Source of the DNA: Marinifaba aquimaris
GTDB lineage: Bacteria; Pseudomonadota; Gammaproteobacteria; Enterobacterales; Alteromonadaceae
Assembly (NCBI RefSeq): GCF_013328345.1
Contig: NZ_JABULX010000032.1
Span: 1-46,648, forward strand
Direction of reading: 5' to 3'
DNA length: 46,648 nucleotides
Part shown: one piece after another, positions 24,129-33,995 of the stretch
Numbering within the stretch: position 1 is the stretch's first letter
How the letters are laid out: every line of letters starts with the position of its first letter
Program-made: the position numbers and the translations under genes
The notes under the pieces: generated by a model
Seen by the model: only the letters and a program-made list of their open reading frames with translations
Told to the model about the DNA's origin: nothing
Databases searched by the model: none

Positions 24129-26931
24129 TCATTCCGTCACGTCTATCCAAGCCCGTTTAATCGGGCTTTTATTTACATTCTGCTGCTTTAGCTATTCCGC
24201 CCAAGCACTGACTCCAATTAAACCCAATAACCAAGTACTCTACAGCTCAGATATGGTGACAGAAGACTATATTTGGCTGGGTAATCAATCAGGTTTGTTT
24301 CGATACGATGGTCAGCACGCAGTTAACATTCTCGATTACACCAATTCATCTTCTTTTACTTGGGTGCGAAGCATGCACCTTGAAAATAACTACCTTTACT
24401 TTTCAACAGGTGAGGGTGGTTTTTGGCGGTTAGAAAAAGACAAATTCAGCTTAGAGAAGCTCAATATCAAAAAGCCATTCACTGCGCAAACTTGGGCAAT
24501 GACTAAAGTTGGGCAGTTATTGTATTACTCCGATAAATTCGGTTTATTTCAGTACAATTTGGCATCGGATTCAAACGTTAAGTTAGAGTTTGACGGTACG
24601 GTCACTGACTTACTCAAACACCAAGATACGCTTATTATTGCCGCAAAAGAAGGGTTATATCGCTATCGCGACGATAAGATTGTTCAGCTATCAATGCATG
24701 CTGTGATAGCGGTTAGTTCTGATCAACAAGCGGTCACCTATATTGAAAAGCATCCTGAGCATGGTTTACAGCTTTGTCAGCTTAAGTCGATGATGTGCCA
24801 GGCCATCGACAAACAAAATATTTTGCAAATAGCACCCGATCGATATGAACAAGGTTTTTGGCTGTTGTTCAAAGACGGTCAATTACAATACTGGCAGGTT
24901 GGCGAAAAAAGCGCGAAGCAAAGCTATCAAGTCAAATTGCCAAGCCAATTTATTTACAGCATGTCGCAAGATAAACACGGTGTATTGTGGTTTGCTAGTA
25001 ACAAAGGGCTGTATAAATATCACCCTCTGCATTATCGAGATTTAGCAATAGAGTACGCCAATCAAATTGAGCTCAATTATTTAATGTTGGCCAAACATCA
25101 AGAGCAAGTTGTCGTCGGTACCAATGGTGCAGGGCTTTATCAATTTGATACTGAGTTACAACAAGCTAAACCGCTAGCGTTTAATTCTTCGTTATCAAAT
25201 TACTACCAGCGACAAATTACTGGGTTTGCATCTGACAATAATACGCTGTTCTTCTCTACCTTTAGAGGGGTATACGCGACCAACGATATGCAAACACTTG
25301 AAAGAGTTGACCAAAGTAATCATCAAGCGCTTTATGTGCAAATGACCCAACTCAAAGATTTACTGTTTGCTTTTAATGAAAGTGAAGGGGTTGAGGTTTA
25401 CGATATTAATACGCGTATGCATCGCCATACACTGTCTGTTGAAAATAACGGATTGCCGACTAACGAAGTCTTAAGTGTGGTGCAAGATAAAGCGGATCGT
25501 TATTGGGTAAGTACTGCAAAAGGGGTCGTCATTCTTGACACCTTGTTATCCCAAGCACGAAAACTTGAAAATATGCCAACTGTTAGTAAGTCATCGTCAC
25601 TGCATGTCATGGGAGATAAAGTTTATATTGGCACTGTCGGTAATGGTTTATATATCTTCAATACTCAAGGTGAGTTACTCAACCATTTACTAGCTGGTCG
25701 AGTTATTTTTGCTTTAACTGAATTTAGAGACGTGCTTTGGGTTAGCACGAATATGGGTTTGTACCAAATTAATATGCGCGAAGACAGCGCGTCTTTGGTG
25801 ATTGGGACCGATCATTGGCATGTTACCGATGGCATCATTCCCGTAGGGGAGAACCTACTGGTGCCAACTATGCAAGGTGTAATGCAGGTACCTTGGTTTA
25901 GTCAAACGCCATCTAATCCTAAAGTGACGATAAGCGAAGTAATTTCATCATCAGGTTCATCATTATTTAGTGATGATATTCAGTTAGTCAGCAGTGAAGA
26001 ACTCGTCACGCTCAATCTCGCCGTGCTCGACTTTCGAAATACCATAAATCAGAGATACCGTTACCGAATAGATGACGGTCGTTGGCAAGAGTTTAACGGC
26101 TCTAGTTTATCTTTAACTGGATTATCTGGTGGTACGCATATCTTGCAGATTCAAGGCACAGACTCGCTGGGCTTTTGGTCTAACAACGAAGTGTTTGCCA
26201 ATATACAAGTTAAGCCTAAGTGGTATTGGAATGATTTTAGTCGCTTTATTTATGCGGCATTAATTTTACTCATCGCTGGTGCTATCTCTTGGCTCATTAA
26301 AATCAAAGCGCAAGCGGCTTTTAATGCCAAACAATTACTGCAAGGTGAGTTACTCCTCAAGCAGAAAACCTATTCTTTGGTGAAATTGAGCCTGCGCAAG
26401 ATTTATCAATTGAGTGAGCAAAATGATGATTTATCCGCATTAACTAAAATAAGAGAATTGAGTGAAAACGCTTTACAACAAATAGCCCTTAAAAATCATC
26501 AAGGTATGTTTGATTCACTCGGTACACGCAGCTTAGAGACGGCATTGCCGCTATTGGTCAATCACTTATCGGATCAATACAAATGTACGATCGAATTAAA
26601 CATGGATATCGACAAAGATATCCAATTGAATTACGAGGTGCAATCCGATATTTATCGCGCTTTATATGAGCTTGCTAACCTATCGATTTACGAAGCACAA
26701 AGCAGTCATGTCGAACTGACATTGCGCCATTACAACGGGAAAATTTGGTTGATCTGTCACGATGATGGTGAAAGCTTAACTCTACTGCAAAAGCACGTTG
26801 GTGTGGCTGTTGGCATTCAATTGCTCAAACAAATAGGTGAGAAATATCAATCGCGTATCGAATTTGGTCGACGTAAACAAAACGGAAATGCCATCACGCT
26901 TGCTTTTGTATTAAACCCATCTGAGCCTTAA
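24061..26931 (+). CDS. Beta-propeller sensor (Reg_prop/Y_Y_Y) with degenerate kinase-like ATPase domain
   Basis: The protein begins with a signal peptide ending SYSAQA-LT (codons near 24148-24210) and has a periplasmic two-component-type propeller with repeats such as YIWLGNQSGLFRYDG, VLWFASNKGLYKY and VLWVSTNMGLYQI. A Y_Y_Y domain follows (about 25920-26220), then one transmembrane helix (about 26245-26305) and a cytoplasmic part of about 200 aa. That part has an N-box-like YELANLSIYEA and HDDGES in place of DxGxG, but no recognisable phospho-acceptor His motif, so kinase activity is doubtful. No response regulator is adjacent. The start is uncertain: no ATG, GTG or TTG lies between 24082 and the signal peptide. 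GTG 24061 (used here) and TTG 24079 overlap the previous gene; ATC at 24145 would give a perfect signal peptide. Confidence 0.75.
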   Translation: MICLSFLLAAVRATTRHRERQNSHSVTSIQARLIGLLFTFCCFSYSAQALTPIKPNNQVLYSSDMVTEDYIWLGNQSGLFRYDGQHAVNILDYTNSSSFTWVRSMHLENNYLYFSTGEGGFWRLEKDKFSLEKLNIKKPFTAQTWAMTKVGQLLYYSDKFGLFQYNLASDSNVKLEFDGTVTDLLKHQDTLIIAAKEGLYRYRDDKIVQLSMHAVIAVSSDQQAVTYIEKHPEHGLQLCQLKSMMCQAIDKQNILQIAPDRYEQGFWLLFKDGQLQYWQVGEKSAKQSYQVKLPSQFIYSMSQDKHGVLWFASNKGLYKYHPLHYRDLAIEYANQIELNYLMLAKHQEQVVVGTNGAGLYQFDTELQQAKPLAFNSSLSNYYQRQITGFASDNNTLFFSTFRGVYATNDMQTLERVDQSNHQALYVQMTQLKDLLFAFNESEGVEVYDINTRMHRHTLSVENNGLPTNEVLSVVQDKADRYWVSTAKGVVILDTLLSQARKLENMPTVSKSSSLHVMGDKVYIGTVGNGLYIFNTQGELLNHLLAGRVIFALTEFRDVLWVSTNMGLYQINMREDSASLVIGTDHWHVTDGIIPVGENLLVPTMQGVMQVPWFSQTPSNPKVTISEVISSSGSSLFSDDIQLVSSEELVTLNLAVLDFRNTINQRYRYRIDDGRWQEFNGSSLSLTGLSGGTHILQIQGTDSLGFWSNNEVFANIQVKPKWYWNDFSRFIYAALILLIAGAISWLIKIKAQAAFNAKQLLQGELLLKQKTYSLVKLSLRKIYQLSEQNDDLSALTKIRELSENALQQIALKNHQGMFDSLGTRSLETALPLLVNHLSDQYKCTIELNMDIDKDIQLNYEVQSDIYRALYELANLSIYEAQSSHVELTLRHYNGKIWLICHDDGESLTLLQKHVGVAVGIQLLKQIGEKYQSRIEFGRRKQNGNAITLAFVLNPSEP
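24149..24175 (+). terminator. Terminator of the hypothetical gene, inside the next reading frame
   Basis: AAGCCCG (24149-24155) pairs with CGGGCTT (24162-24168), followed by TTATTT. It lies within the signal-peptide codons of the propeller sensor, so transcripts of that gene that start upstream must read through it. Confidence 0.7.
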
Positions 26932-27102
26932 ACTCCACCCTTGGCGTATAAAATTTACACACTTTAGAGCGAATTGATATTAGCCTTTGCTAGTTTCAGC
27001 TTTTGTTTACAGGTAGAATACGCCCCCATTTATTAAAGCCGTGTTATTTATTGGCATTAGGCTGTATATTTTAGTAATTATTTTTAGGCGTTTTAGTAGA
27101 CA

Positions 27103-28536
27103 ATGAGTAAGAAATTATACGTAAAGACTTGGGGCTGTCAGATGAACGAGTACGACTCGCAAAAAATGGCAGACTTGTTAGATTCTACGCATGGCTATAA
27201 ACCAGTTGAAGAAGCTGAAGATGCAGATGTGATCTTACTCAACACTTGTTCTATTCGCGAAAAAGCGCAAGAGAAAGTATTCCATCAATTGGGTCGTTGG
27301 AAGAATCTAAAAGACGACAACCCAAACTTGATTATTGGTGTGGGTGGCTGTGTGGCCTCACAAGAAGGCGATGCCATTCGTCAACGTGCGCCTTTTGTTG
27401 ATATTGTATTTGGTCCACAAACTCTGCACCGTCTTCCTGAAATGATTAACCAGATCCACAATGACGGTGAGTCTGTTGTTGATGTCAGCTTCCCTGAAAT
27501 TGAGAAGTTTGACCGTTTACCTGAGCCAAAAGCTGAAGGTCCTACGGCATTTGTTTCGATTATGGAAGGTTGTTCTAAGTATTGTACTTTCTGTGTTGTA
27601 CCTTATACACGTGGTGAAGAGGTTTCTCGCCCAGTCGATGATGTACTATTTGAAATTGCTCAGTTAGCCGACCAAGGCGTGCGTGAAGTCAACTTACTGG
27701 GACAAAACGTGAATGGTTACCGCGGTGAACATCACGATGGCAGCATTTGTCACTTCTCAGAATTATTGCGTCTAGTGGCGTCAATCGATGGTATCGACCG
27801 TCTGCGTTACACGACTTCTCACCCCGTTGAATTTACAGATGACATCATCGAAGCATATGCAGATGTTCCTGAGCTAGTAAACCATTTACACTTACCCGTT
27901 CAATCTGGTTCAGACCGTATTCTTGCAATGATGAAGCGTGGCCACACTGCGATTGAATACAAATCTAAAATCCGTAAACTGCGAAAGATTCGCCCTAACT
28001 TGTGCATGTCTTCAGACTTCATCATTGGTTACCCAGGTGAGACGGTACAAGACTTTGAAGACACAATGAAATTAATCCATGATATTGATTTCGATATCAG
28101 CTTTAGTTTCGTATACAGTGCTCGTCCTGGTACACCTGCTGCCGATGCAATCGATGATGTATCTGAACAAGAAAAGAAAGAACGTTTATATATTTTACAA
28201 CAACGCATTAACCAGCAAGCACTGAAAATTGCTAGAGATATGCTAGGTACAGAACAACGTATCTTAGTAGAAGGTCCTTCGAAAAAGAATCCAATGGAGC
28301 TTCGCGGCCGTACTGAGAATAACCGTGTGGTTAACTTCGAAGGTCCGCATACGTTAATCGGCGGTTTTGCTGATGTGAAAATTGTTGATGTATTCTCGAA
28401 TTCTTTACGCGGCGATTTTATCCGTGGCGAAGACGAGATGAACCTACGTGTAGAAACTTCACCTTCTGAAATATTGGCTCGTTCACCTGAACAAGCGACA
28501 GAAAGTGGTGCCACTATCTATAACCCAAATATTTAA
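27103..28536 (+). CDS. miaB: tRNA-2-methylthio-N6-dimethylallyladenosine synthase
   Basis: The 477-aa radical-SAM methylthiotransferase modifies A37 of tRNAs. The N-terminal UPF0004 domain holds three cluster cysteines ([30 protein letters not shown]). The radical-SAM motif is [16 protein letters not shown] near residues 156-171, and a C-terminal TRAM domain follows (about 380-445). All are intact. It starts a conserved unit with ybeZ, ybeY, corC and lnt. Confidence 0.96.
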   Translation: MSKKLYVKTWGCQMNEYDSQKMADLLDSTHGYKPVEEAEDADVILLNTCSIREKAQEKVFHQLGRWKNLKDDNPNLIIGVGGCVASQEGDAIRQRAPFVDIVFGPQTLHRLPEMINQIHNDGESVVDVSFPEIEKFDRLPEPKAEGPTAFVSIMEGCSKYCTFCVVPYTRGEEVSRPVDDVLFEIAQLADQGVREVNLLGQNVNGYRGEHHDGSICHFSELLRLVASIDGIDRLRYTTSHPVEFTDDIIEAYADVPELVNHLHLPVQSGSDRILAMMKRGHTAIEYKSKIRKLRKIRPNLCMSSDFIIGYPGETVQDFEDTMKLIHDIDFDISFSFVYSARPGTPAADAIDDVSEQEKKERLYILQQRINQQALKIARDMLGTEQRILVEGPSKKNPMELRGRTENNRVVNFEGPHTLIGGFADVKIVDVFSNSLRGDFIRGEDEMNLRVETSPSEILARSPEQATESGATIYNPNI

Positions 28537-28552
28537 AGGCGAATTAAGCACT

Positions 28553-29611
28553 TTGAGTAACAAATTAACGACTCTCGAGGTTTTTCTCGAACCTGCCGAT
28601 AATCATCGTTTGGCCTGCCTTTGTGGGCCATTTGACGACAATATCAAACACATTGAACGCCGTTTAGGTGTTGAAGTTACATACCGAGACAATGCGTTCA
28701 AAATCACTGGTAAAAATACCGCGGTATTGGGAAGTGCTGAATTAATCAAAGCACTTTACCTAGATACTCAGCCGGTTAAAGGCCAAATACCTGACATCCT
28801 ACCTGATCAAGTTCACTTAGCTATTCAAGAGATGAAAGTACTTGAACAAGCTGAAGCTGATGAAGATGAGTTTGGTAGTGAAGTGTTTATCAAGACTAAA
28901 CGCGGTGTTGTTAAGCCTCGCAACCCCAATCAAGGTCAATATGTTGCCAATGTCTTTCATCACGATATTACATTTGGTATTGGCCCTGCTGGTACAGGTA
29001 AAACCTACTTGGCTGTTGCCTGTGCGGTTGATGCACTTGAGCGCCAAGAAATCCGTCGTATTTTACTGACTCGTCCAGCAGTAGAAGCGGGTGAAAAGTT
29101 AGGTTTCTTACCAGGTGACCTATCGCAGAAAGTCGATCCGTATTTACGTCCTTTGTACGATGCATTATTTGAAATGCTGGGCTTTGAAAAAGTTGAGCGA
29201 CTTATCGAACGCAATGTTATTGAAATAGCGCCCTTAGCCTATATGCGTGGCCGTACATTAAACGATGCCTTTATTATTCTCGATGAAAGTCAAAATACGA
29301 CAGTAGAGCAAATGAAAATGTTCTTAACCCGTATTGGCTTTAATTCTAAAGCGGTGATTACCGGAGACATTACTCAGATTGACTTACCGCGCGGTGCGAA
29401 ATCAGGTTTACGTCACGCGATTGAAGTTTTACAAGGCGTTGATGATATCAGCTTTAACTTCTTCAGAACTCATGATGTTGTGCGTCATCCTGTGGTACAA
29501 AAAGTTGTCCAAGCTTATGAGAAGTGGGATGAAGAAAAAAGTCGTGAAAAGGCTGAAAAAATAAAGCTAGCTGAGCAGGCTAAACAAGCTGAAGCAGCCA
29601 AAGCAGAGTAG
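28553..29611 (+). CDS. ybeZ: PhoH-like ATPase YbeZ
   Basis: The protein of about 352 aa is close to E. coli YbeZ from LEPADNHRLACLCGPFDDNI onward. It has Walker A GPAGTGKTYLA and Walker B FIILDES. YbeZ works with YbeY in rRNA and ribosome metabolism. I place the start at TTG 28553 because its product aligns with known N-termini; the frame also opens at 28505, which would overlap miaB. The C-terminal tail is a Lys/Ala/Glu-rich helix. Confidence 0.93.
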   Translation: MSNKLTTLEVFLEPADNHRLACLCGPFDDNIKHIERRLGVEVTYRDNAFKITGKNTAVLGSAELIKALYLDTQPVKGQIPDILPDQVHLAIQEMKVLEQAEADEDEFGSEVFIKTKRGVVKPRNPNQGQYVANVFHHDITFGIGPAGTGKTYLAVACAVDALERQEIRRILLTRPAVEAGEKLGFLPGDLSQKVDPYLRPLYDALFEMLGFEKVERLIERNVIEIAPLAYMRGRTLNDAFIILDESQNTTVEQMKMFLTRIGFNSKAVITGDITQIDLPRGAKSGLRHAIEVLQGVDDISFNFFRTHDVVRHPVVQKVVQAYEKWDEEKSREKAEKIKLAEQAKQAEAAKAE

Positions 29612-29614
29612 TTA

Positions 29615-30079
29615 ATGACAAATTTAATGCTCGATTTACAATCAGCGGTGGGTGATATCAATCACCCAAATGTCGAAAAAATGCAGCTTTGGCTAACAAC
29701 TGCACTTGCTGCTGAAGCTGAACCGGGTGACTACGAGCTAACGGTTAGAGTGGTCGAAAACGATGAATCTCAGCAACTAAACGGTCAATACCGTGGCAAA
29801 GATAAGCCAACTAACGTACTGTCATTTCCATTTGAAGCACCAAAAGGTATTCAGCTACCTCTGTTAGGCGACTTAATTGTCGCACAAGATGTTGTCGCTG
29901 ATGAAGCTGTTATACAAAACAAACAGTTAGAAGCGCATTGGGCACACATGTTAGTGCACGGCTGTCTTCACCTACTCGGCTATGATCACATTGATGATGA
30001 TGAGGCTGAGGAAATGGAAAGTAAAGAGATTGCAATTTTAGCTGAATTGGGTTTTGATAACCCTTATCAAGATGATTAA
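29615..30079 (+). CDS. ybeY: Endoribonuclease YbeY (rRNA maturation factor)
   Basis: The 154-aa metalloprotein has the zinc motif [11 protein letters not shown] near residues 113-123 and the conserved [15 protein letters not shown] near 58-72. It takes part in 16S rRNA 3'-end maturation and ribosome quality control. It starts 3 bp after ybeZ, indicating coupled expression. Confidence 0.96.
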   Translation: MTNLMLDLQSAVGDINHPNVEKMQLWLTTALAAEAEPGDYELTVRVVENDESQQLNGQYRGKDKPTNVLSFPFEAPKGIQLPLLGDLIVAQDVVADEAVIQNKQLEAHWAHMLVHGCLHLLGYDHIDDDEAEEMESKEIAILAELGFDNPYQDD

Positions 30080-30132
30080 GTCAGCTAACAAGCAACTTTA
30101 TTTATAGATTTTTTGGAGAATAAAAATCAATC

Positions 30133-31020
30133 ATGAGTGATGATAACCCCCACTCGAGCAACGGCTCTGCAAATAAAACTTGGTTAGAGAAAATCGGTCA
30201 GATATTTACTGCAGAGCCGCAAACAAAAGAAGAGTTACAGGACGTTTTTACTGAAGCGGCCAGTCGTGACTTAATCGATACTGAAGCCCAGAATATGATT
30301 GCTGGTGTTTTAGACATCGCTGAAATGCGTGTTCGTGACATTATGGTTCCGCGCTCGCAAATGGTGACGCTAGAGTCATCAGATCCTATCGAAGAACTAT
30401 TACCTCAAATTATCGACTCTCAGCATTCTCGTTTTCCTGTTATCACTGAAGACAAAGATCACGTTGAAGGAATCTTACTCGCTAAAGATTTACTGAAATA
30501 TGGATTCAAAGCAGAATGTGATTTCAATCTAGCCGATATCTTACGTCCTACTGTTATTGTGCCTGAGAGCAAGCGTGTAGATAGTATGCTAAAGGAGTTC
30601 CGCACTAAACACACTCACATGGCGATTGTCGTTGACGAATTTGGCGGTGTTTCCGGTTTAGTGACAATTGAAGATATCCTTGAACTTATTGTCGGTGAAA
30701 TTGAAGACGAAACCGATGCTGAAAATGAAGATATCGATGATATCCGCAAGGTAGGTGAACGTGTCTACAGTGTCACTGCTTTAACCGAAATTGATGATTT
30801 TAACGAGTACTTCAAAACTGAGTTTAGTGATGAAGATGCCGATACCGTCGGTGGTTTAGTTGTTCACTCTTTTGGTCATTTACCCGAAAGAGGCGAATCA
30901 ACTGAATTAAATGGCTACAGCTTTAAAGTAATTAATGCGGACTCTCGTCGTATTCTGCAATTGCAAGTGACTGTACCTAAAACACCAAAAGTTGAAACAG
31001 AAAACGTAAGCGAAGAATAA
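30133..31020 (+). CDS. corC: CorC/YbeX CBS-domain protein (magnesium and cobalt efflux)
   Basis: The 295-aa soluble protein has two CBS domains (MVPRSQMVTLESSDP and TVIVPESKRVDSML regions, about residues 70-190) with EFGGVSGLVTIEDILELIVGEIEDE, then the CorC/HlyC domain (about 210-290). It lies between ybeY and lnt, as in enterobacteria. YbeX has been linked to Mg2+ handling and ribosome maturation. The acidic tail is typical. Confidence 0.94.
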   Translation: MSDDNPHSSNGSANKTWLEKIGQIFTAEPQTKEELQDVFTEAASRDLIDTEAQNMIAGVLDIAEMRVRDIMVPRSQMVTLESSDPIEELLPQIIDSQHSRFPVITEDKDHVEGILLAKDLLKYGFKAECDFNLADILRPTVIVPESKRVDSMLKEFRTKHTHMAIVVDEFGGVSGLVTIEDILELIVGEIEDETDAENEDIDDIRKVGERVYSVTALTEIDDFNEYFKTEFSDEDADTVGGLVVHSFGHLPERGESTELNGYSFKVINADSRRILQLQVTVPKTPKVETENVSEE

Positions 31021-31031
31021 ATTAATATTCG

Positions 31032-32582
31032 ATGATGAAAGCGCTTTCAATTGGCTGGCCGAGTATACTGGTTTTTATACTTGGCTGCCTAAGCCCACTC
31101 GCCTTTGCTCCCTATCATTTTTGGTGGTTGCCAATTCTGCAATTTGCTGGATTGTTTTACTGCTTAGAAAGTCAAAAACACAGTGATACCAAGCTCGCCT
31201 TTTTCTTTGGCCTAGGCTGGTTTTTTTCTGGTGTTAACTGGGTTCATATCAGTATTGATATGTTTGGAGGCATGCCTTGGCTAGTATCTATGTTGATGGT
31301 GCTATTACTGGCTGCTTATCTCGCTTTATTTCCTGTCCTCGCCGTCTGGCTTGCCCGGTATTTAGGGCAACACAACCACACTCGTCTACTGATTATTCCG
31401 TTTACATGGTTACTGGCTGAATGGCTGCGTTCATGGGTTTTAACTGGCTTTCCTTGGCTCTCAGTAGGCTATAGCCAACTTGATGGCCCATTAAATGCGC
31501 TGTTCCCGATCGTTGGAGAGTTTGGCGTTAATTTTGTATTGATTGCGCTTATCGCTTGGTCTGTATATTTACTAAAACACAAACACAGATTTGTATTTAA
31601 ATCGGATCACCGGGCTAAGTTAATCGCTGCTGGTTTGTTTGGGCTTGTTATCGTCACTGTGCTCAGTCATTTTTACTCACCTTACAAAGAGACAAATAAG
31701 CAAGTGGCTCTGGCCTTAGTGCAAGGTAATATCGAACAAAGTAACCGTTGGCAACCTGAAAACATGATGCCGATTGTTAGAAAGTATATGGCATTGAGTG
31801 AACCGCATTATGCCGATGCCGATATTGTCATCTGGCCAGAAGCGGCGATTCCAATTGTTGAGCCTTATGCTCAAGATATTCTCAATCAACTTGACCCTAT
31901 CATAGCTGCCAACCAAGCTGCTTTGATCACGGGTATTATCGATTACCATCAGCGCACGGCTAGTTACTTCAACGCGTTAGTGACACTGGGGTTAAAGCAA
32001 TCAGCAGACGAGTTAGGGCATTATCAATATGGCCATGATAACCGTTTTGCTAAACACCACCTATTGCCAATTGGTGAGTTTGTTCCGTTTCAATCTTTAC
32101 TCAGAAAAATTGCCCCGATATTTGATTTGCCACACTCTTCATTTAAGCGTGGTGAATATGTGCAAGATAACCTAATAGCGAAAGGTTACTCGCTATTGCC
32201 CGCGATATGTTTTGAAATTGTCTTTGCCGAGCAAATTGCAGCTAATTTAAAAGATGAAACTGACTTTATCTTAACCGTGAGCAATGATGCCTGGTTTGGT
32301 GATTCCGTTGGCCCACATCAGCACTTACAGATCGCCCGAGCAAGAGCGCTTGAATTTGCTAAACCTGTTGTCAGAGTAACCAATACTGGTATCACAGCGA
32401 TTATTGATGCCAATGGCGATATAGTTGAGCAATTACCACAATTTGAAGATGGTGTTTTAACTCAGCGTTTAGCATTGCCTGAAGGTAAGAGTTTGTACGC
32501 ACAATGGCAAAATAAGCCTATGTATTATTTGATGTTACTAGCATTTATTGCTTTTGTTTTTCGTCGATATCGTCAGTCATAG
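31032..32582 (+). CDS. lnt: Apolipoprotein N-acyltransferase
   Basis: The 516-aa inner-membrane enzyme adds the third acyl chain to lipoproteins. It has about seven N-terminal transmembrane helices, then a nitrilase-fold domain with the Glu-Lys-Cys triad in WPEAAIP, FAKHHLLPIGEFVPF and PAICFEIVF, followed by a last helix (YYLMLLAFIAFVF). ATG 31032 is used; a second ATG at 31035 is equally possible. Its client lipoproteins in this window include LptE and the second spondin protein. Confidence 0.95.
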   Translation: MMKALSIGWPSILVFILGCLSPLAFAPYHFWWLPILQFAGLFYCLESQKHSDTKLAFFFGLGWFFSGVNWVHISIDMFGGMPWLVSMLMVLLLAAYLALFPVLAVWLARYLGQHNHTRLLIIPFTWLLAEWLRSWVLTGFPWLSVGYSQLDGPLNALFPIVGEFGVNFVLIALIAWSVYLLKHKHRFVFKSDHRAKLIAAGLFGLVIVTVLSHFYSPYKETNKQVALALVQGNIEQSNRWQPENMMPIVRKYMALSEPHYADADIVIWPEAAIPIVEPYAQDILNQLDPIIAANQAALITGIIDYHQRTASYFNALVTLGLKQSADELGHYQYGHDNRFAKHHLLPIGEFVPFQSLLRKIAPIFDLPHSSFKRGEYVQDNLIAKGYSLLPAICFEIVFAEQIAANLKDETDFILTVSNDAWFGDSVGPHQHLQIARARALEFAKPVVRVTNTGITAIIDANGDIVEQLPQFEDGVLTQRLALPEGKSLYAQWQNKPMYYLMLLAFIAFVFRRYRQS

Positions 32583-32595
32583 ATATGTCTGACGA

Positions 32596-33078
32596 CTAAA
32601 CATGGCTTGATTGCCTAAGAAATTGCTCTGAACCGCACTCAATACAAGGTCTGATAGTTTGCACATGCTCGATAATCAATTGATGGCCACAGTTTTCACA
32701 TTCTAGTTCGCCAAGAGCAATTTCTTCCCCCGCTTGATAAATACCATTGTGCTGAAAATCACTGGTTAATGCTCGCCATTCGAGTTGGGTCTTATCTGTC
32801 ATCTCTAACAGCGTATGCCAGATTTGGTCTTTGATTCTCAGGTAATAGGGCGACTCTTTTAAGTCATTTTGTGAGGATAAGTAGAATTGTGCTAAGTCTC
32901 TTTGCAAGTAAAATATTTGTGTTTCTAAGGCTTCTTGGCCTACATCTAAGCCCGTTGTTGCCCATTCTTGCACAAAATCTACTCCTTGCGCTAAATCCTT
33001 TACTTCATGCTCTTTTACGTCATTTAGCCAGTCGTGAAACTGATTTAACAATGCTTGATAAGTCTTAATGGCATCCAT
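32596..33078 (-). CDS. ybeL: Zinc-ribbon protein YbeL (DUF1451)
   Basis: The protein of about 160 aa has a helical N-terminal part and a C-terminal zinc ribbon, CENCGH and CIECGS separated by about 14 residues. That is the YbeL/DUF1451 layout. In E. coli ybeL lies next to leuS, as nearly here. Start is ATG 33078; the frame also extends to a GTG at 33102. It is convergent with lnt. Function is unknown. Confidence 0.82.
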   Translation of the reverse strand: MDAIKTYQALLNQFHDWLNDVKEHEVKDLAQGVDFVQEWATTGLDVGQEALETQIFYLQRDLAQFYLSSQNDLKESPYYLRIKDQIWHTLLEMTDKTQLEWRALTSDFQHNGIYQAGEEIALGELECENCGHQLIIEHVQTIRPCIECGSEQFLRQSSHV

Positions 33079-33281
33079 AGCTAATACCCAATTGAGGTTC
33101 ACTTCATTAAGTATAGCCAGTGGCTGATATTCAACCTGAAAAAATATGCACTAATTGATTTATCGCAAAGTTAATTTTAACCGTGATAATTTCGTAATAA
33201 ACAAATGATGATTTTGTGACACCCGTTTGAGATTTACTTCCTAAATTGAAAAATGAGCTAATTAGCAATAGGAAGAAAACA

Positions 33282-33986
33282 ATGAAAAAAACTTACCAAC
33301 TAACTGCTTTAATGGCAGCGTTATCAATCAGTACTGCAGCTATGGCCGCTGATCTCGAAATCAGTGTGACAAACTTAACGCAGGGTATTCACTTCACTCC
33401 ATTATTGATTACCGCACACACAGGTGATGCGCACTTATTTGAAGTCGGTCAAACTGCATCTGCTGAATTACAAGCAATGGCAGAAGGCGGTGATATATCT
33501 GGTTTAGCGGGTATTGCCGATAGCATTAGTGCCAACTCGCTCGCTAACCCCGCTGGCGGATTATTAAACCCTGGAATGACCGCTAGCGGTGAGTTAATGA
33601 CTGATGATGGCAATATGTATTTATCTATTACCGGCATGATGTTACCGACTAATGACGGTTTTGTGGGTTTGGATAGCTGGATGATTCCATCCGATGCTGG
33701 TACTTATACTACCTACCTCAACGCTTATGATGCCGGCACTGAAGCCAATGATGAAATTCGTGGTTCGGGTGCACTGGGCATGCCAGGTATTCCTGTTCCA
33801 CCACCATTAGAACCGCTATTAGGTGCAAATGGTACCGGTGTTACTAGTGAAGAAAGCAACAGCTATATACACATTCATCGCGGTAATTTAGGTGATGATA
33901 ATGCAACCGGTGGTACAAGTGATTTCAACAATACTGTACATCGCTGGCTAAACCCTGTTGCAAAAGTAACGGTAACTGTTCGATAG
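33282..33986 (+). CDS. Secreted spondin-domain protein
   Basis: The 234-aa protein starts at ATG 33282 with AGGA eight bases upstream; the longer frame from 33246 lacks this. It has a signal peptide (STAAMA-AD, about residue 23) and one Spondin_N-type domain (about 24-230): LEISVTNLTQGIHFTPLLITAHTGDAHLFEVGQ, DGFVGLDSWMIPSDAGTY, NAYDAGTEANDE. Bacterial spondin-domain proteins are exported and of unknown role; in eukaryotes the fold is extracellular. A second spondin protein follows 9 bp later, then a two-component system. Confidence 0.85.
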   Translation: MKKTYQLTALMAALSISTAAMAADLEISVTNLTQGIHFTPLLITAHTGDAHLFEVGQTASAELQAMAEGGDISGLAGIADSISANSLANPAGGLLNPGMTASGELMTDDGNMYLSITGMMLPTNDGFVGLDSWMIPSDAGTYTTYLNAYDAGTEANDEIRGSGALGMPGIPVPPPLEPLLGANGTGVTSEESNSYIHIHRGNLGDDNATGGTSDFNNTVHRWLNPVAKVTVTVR

Positions 33987-33995
33987 GAGGCGGGT

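Noticed and set aside
28505-28552. ybeZ start within miaB
   Set aside because: TTG 28553 gives an N-terminus aligned with known YbeZ proteins.
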